Source: Natronorubrum daqingense
Lineage (GTDB): Archaea; Halobacteriota; Halobacteria; Halobacteriales; Natrialbaceae
Assembly (NCBI RefSeq): GCF_001971705.1
Contig: NZ_CP019328.1
Coordinates: 124,001-188,000, forward strand
Direction: 5' to 3'
Length of the DNA: 64,000 nucleotides
Position 1 is the stretch's first letter. Every line of letters begins with the position of its first letter. Under the pieces are notes generated by a model that had not been told where the DNA came from, made no database searches, and was given only the letters and a program-made list of their open reading frames with translations. Shown here piece by piece: positions 35,023 through 42,045 of the stretch. The position numbers and the translations under genes were made by a program.

Positions 35023-35658
35023 TTACAACGCGTTCTCGAGCAACCGGTCGATTCCACGCCGGATGCGTTCGGACGCTGACGGGCCGGATATCCCCAGTTG
35101 CTCGCCGACAGCTTCCGTCGACGCTGCGCGAGGGACTTCGAAATAGCCGATATCCCGAGCTGCGACGAGTGCATCGTACTGCTCGTTCGTGAGCGAAAAC
35201 GGCGGATCGTCGGCAGCGGACTCTCGAGTCAGTCGCTCGAGGTGGAACGTCGCGCCTCGCTCGAGACAGAACTCTCGGTAGGCGGCGAGCGCGTCCCGGT
35301 CGGGGAATCGGGCGCGAGCCCACCAGCCGTCGACGGTGACGATGCCGCCAAGCGGAATGGTGCCGAGTTCGATGTACTTGCGGTAGATTGGAACCGGCGG
35401 GTCGCGGAGTTCGATTCGATAACGGGCGTGTTCGTCCGCATCGTCGATGGCAACGGCGTCGGCGACTGTGGGATCGGCTGTCACTGCGTCCCGAAATTCG
35501 TCGTCAGGGTCGTCGACGACGCGACAGACGGCGACGGGACGGTCGGGATCGACGACGAGGAGTCGTTCGATGTAGACCGTCACTGCCGGTACCGCGGCGA
35601 CAGCATTCGTCAGAGGGAGTTCCAGCGACGTCAAGCGAAACTCCGCGATGAGCCCCAT
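35023..35658 (-). CDS. HTH_10 (bacterio-opsin activator type) transcriptional regulator
   Basis: A 211-residue regulator starting with ATG at 35658 (MGLIAEFRL), as is usual for this subfamily. Residues about 1-150 form the sensory/beta domain (VYIERLLVVDPDRPVAVCRVV, GIVTVDGWWARARFPDRDALAAY). HTH_10 lies at about 160-205: FSLTNEQYDALVAARDIGYFEVPRA and STEAVGEQLGISGPSASERIRRGI. It is divergent from the R2lox-like gene (83 bp apart), which it may regulate. Confidence 0.9.
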   Translation of the reverse strand: MGLIAEFRLTSLELPLTNAVAAVPAVTVYIERLLVVDPDRPVAVCRVVDDPDDEFRDAVTADPTVADAVAIDDADEHARYRIELRDPPVPIYRKYIELGTIPLGGIVTVDGWWARARFPDRDALAAYREFCLERGATFHLERLTRESAADDPPFSLTNEQYDALVAARDIGYFEVPRAASTEAVGEQLGISGPSASERIRRGIDRLLENAL

Positions 35659-35741
35659 ACGACACCCGTCGCACTCCTTACTTAAACACCCTACTGTATG
35701 AGAGATATCCTCAACGGCGCGTCGGCCGTACCTGTGACTCG

Positions 35742-36644
35742 ATGGCAACTGACAGCCGCCCCGAGATGCAACTCGATCACACCGTTCGACCCCACCGGTA
35801 CTACCGAAACGCCGTCGAGAAACACTGGGATCCCCACGAGATCGACCTCGAGACGGACCGCGAGGAGATCACCGAACTTCACGACGTCGCGTTCGAGGCG
35901 CTCAAGGAGTCGCTCGCGCTCTTCGGTGCCGGCGAAGAGTCGGTGACCGAAGACCTCGCGCCGCTCGCGGTCGCGCTCGACGATATCGGCGACCAGATGT
36001 TCATCACGACGCAACTCTACGAGGAGTCCAAACACACGGACTTCTTCGATCGATACTGGCGCGAGGTCATCCACGCCGAAGAAGAGCGTCGCGGCCAGTC
36101 GCTCTCCTCGCCGAGCGACGAGAAGTGGTTCAACGAACCCTACGACGAACTCTTCGAGCGAAACGAACGAGCGATGGCGCGCCTGCTCGAGGACGATTCG
36201 GCCGAAAATCGGGCGAAGGCACACTGTCACTACCACCTGACGATCGAGGGCATTCTCGCCCAGACCGGATACTACGGCCTCACGCTCGCCTACGGCACAA
36301 ACGAGCCCGAACTGCCCGACCTCCCGGGATTGGTCGAGGGACTCAAGCTGATCCGCAGCGACGAGGGTCGCCACGTCGGGTTCGGCATGGCACAGCTCAA
36401 GTCACTCGTCATCGACGGCGAGGTTGAAGCCGACCTCCTGCGCGAAACGGTCGGCGAGCTGGTCCCCCTGGTTCAGAAGAGTCTCGTGACCGACGACGGC
36501 GCGAGCTCCTCGGGAGGGCCGGGTCCGAGCCCGACGGACCTCTCGGAGTACGCCTACAACAAGCACGAACAGCGAATGAAGCAGATCACGACCGCCAGCG
36601 AGAAGATTCCCGACGTCGAGGAGCTAACTGAACTCGAGGATTGA
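35742..36644 (+). CDS. R2-like ligand-binding oxidase/ribonucleotide reductase R2-like protein
   Basis: A 300-residue ferritin-like four-helix protein. Candidate metal ligands are in GAGEESVTEDLAPL (Glu 65/66), YEESKH (Glu95, His98), CHYHLTIEGILAQTGYY (Glu about 170) and RSDEGRHVGFG (Glu and His about 207-210), which is the E-ExxH-E-ExxH pattern of class I ribonucleotide reductase R2 proteins. The segment GAGEESVTxDL and the ADR-free tail resemble R2lox proteins, which bind Mn/Fe and a long-chain fatty acid, more than true R2. No R1 gene is close. Function is thus uncertain between oxidase and reductase subunit. Confidence 0.8.
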   Translation: MATDSRPEMQLDHTVRPHRYYRNAVEKHWDPHEIDLETDREEITELHDVAFEALKESLALFGAGEESVTEDLAPLAVALDDIGDQMFITTQLYEESKHTDFFDRYWREVIHAEEERRGQSLSSPSDEKWFNEPYDELFERNERAMARLLEDDSAENRAKAHCHYHLTIEGILAQTGYYGLTLAYGTNEPELPDLPGLVEGLKLIRSDEGRHVGFGMAQLKSLVIDGEVEADLLRETVGELVPLVQKSLVTDDGASSSGGPGPSPTDLSEYAYNKHEQRMKQITTASEKIPDVEELTELED

Positions 36645-36862
36645 GTCGTCTCCTCGAGTCAATCTCGTGAAAGTCACTTCTCCGGCTATTCTCGTTCGGG
36701 AGAGGGAGTGGTATTCACGCAGCGGTGTGAGAATTGGGCGGTCGATTTTGACTACTGTTGCGTACGAAGCTACTGATACACAGCACAGTCCCCTTTAGTG
36801 GCTATGTTTGCATTCGGTGCGTCAGATTCATCTAACTGGGTGTATATGGGGTAAACACGTGC

Positions 36863-38044
36863 ATGAGGGACATCGAAATCGAAGATACTGCGCCGGGGAA
36901 ATTGGTCTCTTATGGGAGAAAGCCATATTATCGACCAGATCCGCTCCCACCCTCTCGAGAACTTGCCGTCGATGCAGACGTGTACGACCTGCTGGCCGAC
37001 GCTACGTTCTGGCTCGGGAAACTAAGCGGCATCAGCCTCGAACTCGACTTCCCACCTGTCCTCTACACTTCGCTCCTTCGGAAGGAAGCGATGGAATCAG
37101 CCGAAATTGAGGGTGCAGATATCGACTACAACGCCCTCTACAGCCTCGAAACGCACACCCTCGACGAAACTGCGGTCGAAAATCATTCCGAATCCCCCTC
37201 TAGCCGAGCCGAGACGAAGGATACACGGGAGGTCCTCAATTACGAGCAGGCCGTCAGAGACGGTATTGAGGCACTCAACGACGGTAACAATATTTCTGTT
37301 TCGCTTCTTCACGATCTTCACGAGACGCTGCTCACGGGTGTCCCGGATGACCGCGTCGATACGGAGACGATTGGTGCATACAAGACCGTTCCAAACAATC
37401 TCGGAAGCTTTCTCCCTCCGGTACCAGGTGAAGTGAACGGGCTAATGGACGCGCTGGTAACGTACTACCGAACTGGCGGCAGCTATCACCCACTCGTCGA
37501 TATCGCCCTCTTTCACTACCAATTCGAGACAGTCCATCCGTATGGCGATGGGAATGGCCGTCTCGGTCGCCTCCTCATCACTCTCCAGTTGTACGACAAC
37601 GGTCTGCTCGAGTTACCGAATCTCTACCTCAGCGAGTACTTCAATCGGAACAAAGCCGCGTACGTCGATCGAATGGAGGCGGTTCGAGTCCGTGGCGACT
37701 GGGAAGCGTGGCTCTCGTTTTTCGTCGAAGGGGTTGCCCAACAAGCCGAGGAGTCTGTCGATCGTACGCTCGCACTCGCTCGGCTGCGGCGTCGTTACGA
37801 GGACGAGTACGGCGGCGTCCAGTACGCGAAAAACCGCTTAGCGTGTAGACTCTTCGAACGACCCTACGTAACGACGAAAACAGTTGCGGACGCACTCGAT
37901 ATCGAGCGCTCGACAGCCTACCGTGCGGTCGACGCACTCGAGGATGACGGCGTCTTAGAAGAAGTCACGGGGAACGAGCGCAACAAGGAGTTTCGTGCGA
38001 CGGAGATCTTCGAGATTCTCGAGCGGCCGCCACAAACGTACTGA
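36863..38044 (+). CDS. Fic family protein
   Basis: A 393-residue Fic protein. The active loop HPYGDGNGRLGR begins at His225 and matches HPFxxGNGR, so AMP transfer (or another NMP transfer) is possible. An N-terminal auto-inhibitory helix with SAEIEG (Ser79 to Gly84) matches (S/T)xxxE(G/N), which in class II Fic proteins blocks ATP orientation until released. The end of the protein is a winged helix (about 320-385, VTTKTVADALDIERSTAYRAVDALEDDGVLEEV), so it can probably bind its own promoter. It has no separate antitoxin gene, consistent with built-in inhibition. The start is ATG 36863. Confidence 0.93.
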   Translation: MRDIEIEDTAPGKLVSYGRKPYYRPDPLPPSRELAVDADVYDLLADATFWLGKLSGISLELDFPPVLYTSLLRKEAMESAEIEGADIDYNALYSLETHTLDETAVENHSESPSSRAETKDTREVLNYEQAVRDGIEALNDGNNISVSLLHDLHETLLTGVPDDRVDTETIGAYKTVPNNLGSFLPPVPGEVNGLMDALVTYYRTGGSYHPLVDIALFHYQFETVHPYGDGNGRLGRLLITLQLYDNGLLELPNLYLSEYFNRNKAAYVDRMEAVRVRGDWEAWLSFFVEGVAQQAEESVDRTLALARLRRRYEDEYGGVQYAKNRLACRLFERPYVTTKTVADALDIERSTAYRAVDALEDDGVLEEVTGNERNKEFRATEIFEILERPPQTY

Positions 38045-38132
38045 GTCGGACTTTCCGTGGTTACGTTGCCCTCGCTGTGGTGTGTTCACGATCGGAGAAA
38101 CGCATTTTGTCCTTCGTGGTGTATGCTATCAT

Positions 38133-38267
38133 ATGGTCGCTCAAAGCCAGCGCGACGACGGTATCTGGTGGGAGTGTGAGGACTGCGGACTCCTCTTCGA
38201 CGATAAATCGGACGCATCGGAGCACGAAAAACGGTGTGACGCTTCCGAACCCACGTACATTCAGTGA
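38133..38267 (+). CDS. DUF7128-like 44-residue zinc-finger protein
   Basis: A 44-residue protein (ATG 38133) with CEDCGLLFDD and a following HEKRC knuckle, a C2HC-like zinc finger: WWECEDCGLLFDDKSDASEH and CDASEPTYIQ at the end. This is the conserved haloarchaeal micro-family annotated DUF7128, with its -EPTYIQ/-DPSYIQ terminus. It lies 88 bp after the Fic gene; an in-frame upstream extension that overlaps Fic is rejected. Confidence 0.75.
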   Translation: MVAQSQRDDGIWWECEDCGLLFDDKSDASEHEKRCDASEPTYIQ

Positions 38268-38290
38268 GGGCAAATTCACTCCGTCGACCG

Positions 38291-38536
38291 CTACTCGAGT
38301 CGCTCGCGGTGCTCGTCGGCGAGCGATTCAGCCTGCTCGAGCGTGTGCGTCTCTTCCCAGCGAACGGACTCGGCGTCGCCGTAGGCCAGGGCCGTCTTCA
38401 CTTCGTCACGAAGGACGCCGTGACCCACTGACTGCACCGTCCCCGAGCCATCGCCCAGTTCGTAGATTCCCGGTCGATCGGGAACGCTCGAGAGAGTCCC
38501 GCGCTCGAGGTCGCGCCACGGTTTCTGTAGCGGCAT
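38291..38536 (-). CDS. DUF7508-like protein with GIY-YIG-like core
   Basis: An 81-residue protein with RPGIYELGDGSGTVQSVGHG at about 20-40, which resembles the GIY-(x10)-YIG core of GIY-YIG nucleases with SVG in place of YIG, and a later helix with Glu residues (AESLADEHRERLE). The catalytic Arg is represented by LRDEV. I recall this small family as DUF7508 in haloarchaea, but function is unknown. It follows the DUF5796 gene by 3 bp on the same strand. Confidence 0.65.
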   Translation of the reverse strand: MPLQKPWRDLERGTLSSVPDRPGIYELGDGSGTVQSVGHGVLRDEVKTALAYGDAESVRWEETHTLEQAESLADEHRERLE

Positions 38537-38539
38537 CGG

Positions 38540-39052
38540 TTAGTCACCGTCCGGTGTCTCTGCGTCGGCGTGCTCACCGGCCTTCGTGCTTCTCGCCTCG
38601 GTGCTCGCGTCGTTTCGTTCATCCTCGACGTCTTCGACGAGTTCGTACGCGTGCTCGCTCAACTCGTCCTCGGCGAAGACGAACACCCGGCCGTCGACGA
38701 GCGAGAGGTCGGCCTCCACGCGAATTGAGTACGCCTCAGTCGAGACTGCCACGCCCGGAAACAGTTCCTCCTCGTCGTCTTCCTCGAGCATGACGCGGCC
38801 GACGCCCGTCGCCTCGAGGATGTCGTCGTGGGTGTTTCTGTCGTTGACGTAGGTCATCACGCCCTCGATGCCGTCGGGATCGGTGACGAGCACGTGCACT
38901 TCCTTGCCGGGAGGCGTTTTAATCGCGTTCTCGACGGGTTTTGGCGGGCCATGATAGAAGACGTCTCGCCCGTCGAGGTACTCGACCACGACGCCGCCCT
39001 CGACGAAATCGACACCGATCGTACTCGGCGCGACGTTGTTGCGTGCACTCAT
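38540..39052 (-). CDS. DUF5796 family protein
   Basis: A 170-residue protein; ATG at 39052 starts MSARNNVAPSTIGVDFVEGGVVVEYLDGRDVFYHGPP, the typical beginning of the haloarchaeal DUF5796 family. The body is beta-rich (VHVLVTDPDGIEGVMTYVNDRN, AYSIRVEADLSLVDGRVFVFAEDEL) and the C-terminal about 40 residues are acidic and disordered. Function is unknown. It precedes the DUF7508-like gene by 3 bp, so the two are cotranscribed. Confidence 0.8.
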   Translation of the reverse strand: MSARNNVAPSTIGVDFVEGGVVVEYLDGRDVFYHGPPKPVENAIKTPPGKEVHVLVTDPDGIEGVMTYVNDRNTHDDILEATGVGRVMLEEDDEEELFPGVAVSTEAYSIRVEADLSLVDGRVFVFAEDELSEHAYELVEDVEDERNDASTEARSTKAGEHADAETPDGD

Positions 39053-39225
39053 TGGGTGGCTATTCGGTCGGTTCTCGGAAAAACGGTCCGTTCTGTCGTC
39101 CGGCACGGAGAGTGACTGCTGTCACTCATCGACCGTCCGCAGCCGCTCGTGCCCGAATTTGAATACGACTGCACAGCGTTGTCGAGACCGTCAGCCGTAA
39201 ATAGACGCTTTGAGAGTGTGCGAGT

Positions 39226-40098
39226 ATGGACGGCCGCGCCGTCGCTCCGGCAGCCGGAACGGTTCTGAACGCACTCGCGACCGGAACGGGCTCTGCCTTT
39301 GCGATCGACCTCGAGACGACAGCTACCGTCGACCTCGCCGACGATGGAGACATCGATGCGGCCATCGCGGGCGAACCCGAAGCCGACACGACGCTCATCG
39401 AGCGCTGCGTCGAACTGACGCTCAGCGAGTACGCAGAAACTGCGGGCCTCGAGCCATCGACCGTCGGTGCCCGCGTCGAGACGGACAGCGAGGTCCCGAT
39501 GGCATCGGGACTGAAAAGCTCGAGCGCCGCGGCGAACGCGACCGTGCTCGCGACGCTCGACGCGCTCGAGATTGCGGACGCGGTCGAGCGGATTTCGGCG
39601 TGTCGAGTCGGTGTTCAGGCCGCACGCGACGCGGGTGTGACGGTTACGGGCGCGTTCGACGACGCCAGCGCGAGCATGCTCGGCGGCGTGACGGTCACTG
39701 ACAACTCGGCCGAGAAACTCCTCGCCCACGAAGAAATCGACTGGCACGCACTGGTGTACACCCCGCCGGTTCAGTCGTTTAGCGCCGACGCCGACGTCAC
39801 CGCGTGCAAACGGATCGCGCCGATGGCCGATCTCGTCGCCGAACTGGCGCTCGACGGCCGCTACGGCGAGGCGATGACCGTCAACGGCTTCGCGTTCTGT
39901 GGCGCACTCGAGTTCTCGACGGCACCCATGATCGACGCGCTCCCCGACGTTGCGGGCGTCTCTCTTTCGGGGACGGGCCCGAGTTACGTCGCCGTCGGTG
40001 ACAGAGAGACGCTCGAGGCGGTTCAGACGGACTGGGCCGAGCGTGACGGAACGACACGGTTACTGCAAACACGAACCGATGGAACACAGGTACGATGA
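39226..40098 (+). CDS. aroK: Archaeal shikimate kinase (GHMP type)
   Basis: A 290-residue GHMP-superfamily kinase. The ATP-binding loop is VPMASGLKSSSAAANATVLA at about residues 86-105, the archaeal shikimate-kinase form of PxxxGLxSSxA. Other family marks are MDGRAVAPAAGTVLNALATG at the start and VSLSGTGPSYVAVG near residue 245. Archaea lack the bacterial AroK and use this unrelated enzyme to phosphorylate shikimate in aromatic amino acid synthesis. Its stop overlaps the chorismate mutase start by 4 bp (ATGA), which supports a shared aromatic pathway operon. Confidence 0.95.
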   Translation: MDGRAVAPAAGTVLNALATGTGSAFAIDLETTATVDLADDGDIDAAIAGEPEADTTLIERCVELTLSEYAETAGLEPSTVGARVETDSEVPMASGLKSSSAAANATVLATLDALEIADAVERISACRVGVQAARDAGVTVTGAFDDASASMLGGVTVTDNSAEKLLAHEEIDWHALVYTPPVQSFSADADVTACKRIAPMADLVAELALDGRYGEAMTVNGFAFCGALEFSTAPMIDALPDVAGVSLSGTGPSYVAVGDRETLEAVQTDWAERDGTTRLLQTRTDGTQVR

Positions 40099-40421
40099 CT
40101 CGAGAATCTGAGACAGCAACTGACGGTGGAACGGATGCCCGAACGCCCGACGAGATGACCCTCGACGAACTGCGCGAGGAAATTCAATCGATCGATCGCG
40201 AGATCGTCGAACTCATCGCCCAGCGAACGTACGTTGCGGACACGATAGCACAGGTCAAAGACGAGCAGGGACTCCCGACGACCGACGAGTCCCAAGAACA
40301 ACAGGTGATGGATCGGGCAGGGACGAACGCGGAACAATTCGACGTCGATGCGAACCTCGTCAAGGCGATTTTCCGACTGTTGATCGAATTGAACAAAGTA
40401 GAGCAGCGTGAGAATCGGTAG
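40095..40421 (+). CDS. Chorismate mutase, AroQ class
   Basis: A 108-residue protein with an acidic N-terminus of about 20 residues and an all-helical AroQ mutase domain: LDELREEIQSIDREIVELIAQRTYVADTIAQVK (about 22-55) with the catalytic Arg and Lys, and a C-terminal helix FRLLIELNKVEQ. It converts chorismate to prephenate for phenylalanine and tyrosine. It overlaps the shikimate kinase gene by 4 bp, so the two enzymes of the same pathway are cotranslated. Confidence 0.95.
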   Translation: MTRESETATDGGTDARTPDEMTLDELREEIQSIDREIVELIAQRTYVADTIAQVKDEQGLPTTDESQEQQVMDRAGTNAEQFDVDANLVKAIFRLLIELNKVEQRENR

Positions 40422-40439
40422 CACGAGATAGAGATATTG

Positions 40440-40817
40440 TCATTCATCAGTAGGTTCTAGCGGGACTCGTTCCACCTCGATGTCTTCGGAGTCCTTCTCA
40501 GAGGAGAGTACGTCCATCTCTCGCGTTTCCGTAGTCGCCGCGTGGAAGGCGTCGAACGGCGTCATTCCCTCGTCGTAGTAGTTGACACCGTTCAGAACCA
40601 CCTGTGTCTCTTCCTCGTCTCGCACAGGGACGAGCTCGAGCAGGTTCGCCACCAGCGGAACGTAGTCGAACTCGTAGCGTTCTCGAGCGAGAAGGAGTCG
40701 AGATACGAGATGAGTTTTGACGTCGTACTCGCCGAGGGCGTCCTCAGCGGAGCCCTGCAACCAATCAGTGTCTTTGGCGAGTGCGAGTAGGAAATCCGTC
40801 TCGACGGACACCGTCAT
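40440..40817 (-). CDS. PIN-domain toxin-like ribonuclease (VapC-type)
   Basis: A 125-residue PIN-like protein. The expected acidic residues are Asp8 in VETDFLLALAKD, Glu in LLARERYEF (about 47) and Asp in MTPFDAFHAAT (about 89), which fit the first, second and third acidic positions. The C-terminal Asp of VapC is not obvious (VLSSEKDSEDI). It overlaps by 4 bp (ATGA) with a 41-codon ORF upstream on the same strand, in the position of an antitoxin. It would cleave RNA if the site is complete. Confidence 0.7.
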   Translation of the reverse strand: MTVSVETDFLLALAKDTDWLQGSAEDALGEYDVKTHLVSRLLLARERYEFDYVPLVANLLELVPVRDEEETQVVLNGVNYYDEGMTPFDAFHAATTETREMDVLSSEKDSEDIEVERVPLEPTDE

Positions 40818-40939
40818 CTGTCACCGCCGGCTTCCTCAGCCTCGTCTTTCGCCTCCGCCTTGATGTCCCTATCCATCTTCGTCTTCACGTGGCTACAGTT
40901 ATTCACCGAAGAGCGGATTTTCCGGGAGACACAGCCCAT
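40814..40939 (-). CDS. Possible short antitoxin of the PIN toxin
   Basis: A 41-codon frame from ATG 40939 to a TGA at 40814-40816, overlapping the PIN gene start by 4 bp. The end VKTKMDRDIKAEAKDEAEEAGGDR is charged and helical, resembling the C-terminal helix of RelB/VapB-type antitoxins, but the N-terminal part (MGCVSRKIRSSVNNCSH) does not look like a complete DNA-binding domain. It may be a truncated or frameshifted antitoxin. GTG starts at 40906 and 40888 are also possible. Confidence 0.4.
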   Translation of the reverse strand: MGCVSRKIRSSVNNCSHVKTKMDRDIKAEAKDEAEEAGGDR

Positions 40940-40968
40940 AAGCCACAAGAGACGGTATCTCTGATCAG

Positions 40969-41964
40969 ATGAAGTACGTCGAAAAATACCAGTCGGTATT
41001 TGTTCTGGTTGCCATCGTTGGTGGATTGGTGCTCGGACAAGTGACTGGTGTCCCTGCCGTTGCAGATCAACTGATTCTGCCGTTTTTGATGGTAATGCTG
41101 TTTGCAGCGTTCACTGGAATCCCACTTTCACGACTCTGGTCGGCGTTCAGAAACCGGCGTGTCGTCGGGTCGAGCCTCCTGATTAACTTCATCTGGAGTC
41201 CATTGTTAGCCGTTGGTTTGGGAGCCCTTTTCCTTCGCGATCATCCGGCACTGTGGGTTGGTCTCATCATGTTGATGGTCACGCCATGTACGGACTGGTA
41301 TCTCATCTTCACCGATATCGCCGACGGGGACGTTCCGCTAGCGACCTCCGTTCTCCCGTATAACCTCGTCCTCCAACTGATTCTGCTTCCGATCTACCTG
41401 TACGCATTCGCAGGAGAACTGATTGCGTTACCGTTGGATGTCTTACTAGAGAGCGTCTTACTCGTCCTCGTCGTTCCACTCGTTTTCGGTGGGACTGCCC
41501 GTATTGGATTGGTTCGGACAAAGGGTCAACAGTGGTTCACACAGCGGTTTCTTCCAAAACTCAGTCCGATACAGATCGTCTTCTTGAGCCTCGCTATCGG
41601 GGCGATGTTCGCCTCACAGGGGGAAGTTATCCGTGAAAACCCCGGACTGCTCGCACTGCTTGCTGTTCCCGTGATCGCCTTCTATGCAATTACCCTCGGG
41701 ATCGGTTTCGGCGTGGGTCGCTTGCTGTCGTTCTCCTACGAAGAAATGGTCTGCTTCAACAACACCATCCTCTCACGAAACTCCCCGACAGCGCTTGCGA
41801 TTGCGGTTGTCGCGTTTCCACACGAACCGCTCATTCCACTGGCTCTAGTCATCGGGCCGCTGCTAGAACTCCCGCTGTTAGGAATCATCGCTCAAATTCA
41901 CATCGGGATCAAAAATCGGGGGTGGTGGCCGTTCGATCCCGCTATCTTGTGTAGCAGAGGCTGA
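40969..41964 (+). CDS. ACR3/bile-acid:Na+ symporter family arsenite exporter
   Basis: A 331-residue membrane protein with about ten hydrophobic helices. The TPCTDWY motif (about residues 104-110) matches the conserved TPCxDW of Acr3 arsenite exporters with its essential cysteine. Other family marks are the NNTILSRNSPTALAIA segment near residue 260 and the LILPFLMVMLFAAFTGIPL helix near residue 33. It exports arsenite across the cell membrane using the proton or membrane potential. No arsenic regulator or reductase gene adjoins it, so a related anion substrate is also possible. Confidence 0.85.
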   Translation: MKYVEKYQSVFVLVAIVGGLVLGQVTGVPAVADQLILPFLMVMLFAAFTGIPLSRLWSAFRNRRVVGSSLLINFIWSPLLAVGLGALFLRDHPALWVGLIMLMVTPCTDWYLIFTDIADGDVPLATSVLPYNLVLQLILLPIYLYAFAGELIALPLDVLLESVLLVLVVPLVFGGTARIGLVRTKGQQWFTQRFLPKLSPIQIVFLSLAIGAMFASQGEVIRENPGLLALLAVPVIAFYAITLGIGFGVGRLLSFSYEEMVCFNNTILSRNSPTALAIAVVAFPHEPLIPLALVIGPLLELPLLGIIAQIHIGIKNRGWWPFDPAILCSRG

Positions 41965-42045
41965 CGCGCTCTCACTATCCGCACTCACTGATCGGAGAGA
42001 GAAAACTAGCAGATGTTGCGAATACTATTATCCGTGTAGTGACCG

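Noticed and set aside
34929-35174. Extended start of the CDC48 protein
   Set aside because: The extra residues are basic and Ser/Cys-rich; MSQADSDGVSLTV at 34928 is the normal beginning of haloarchaeal CDC48.
37995-38132. Upstream extension of the 44-residue zinc-finger gene
   Set aside because: It overlaps the Fic gene by about 50 bp out of frame and the residues added are not like the family.
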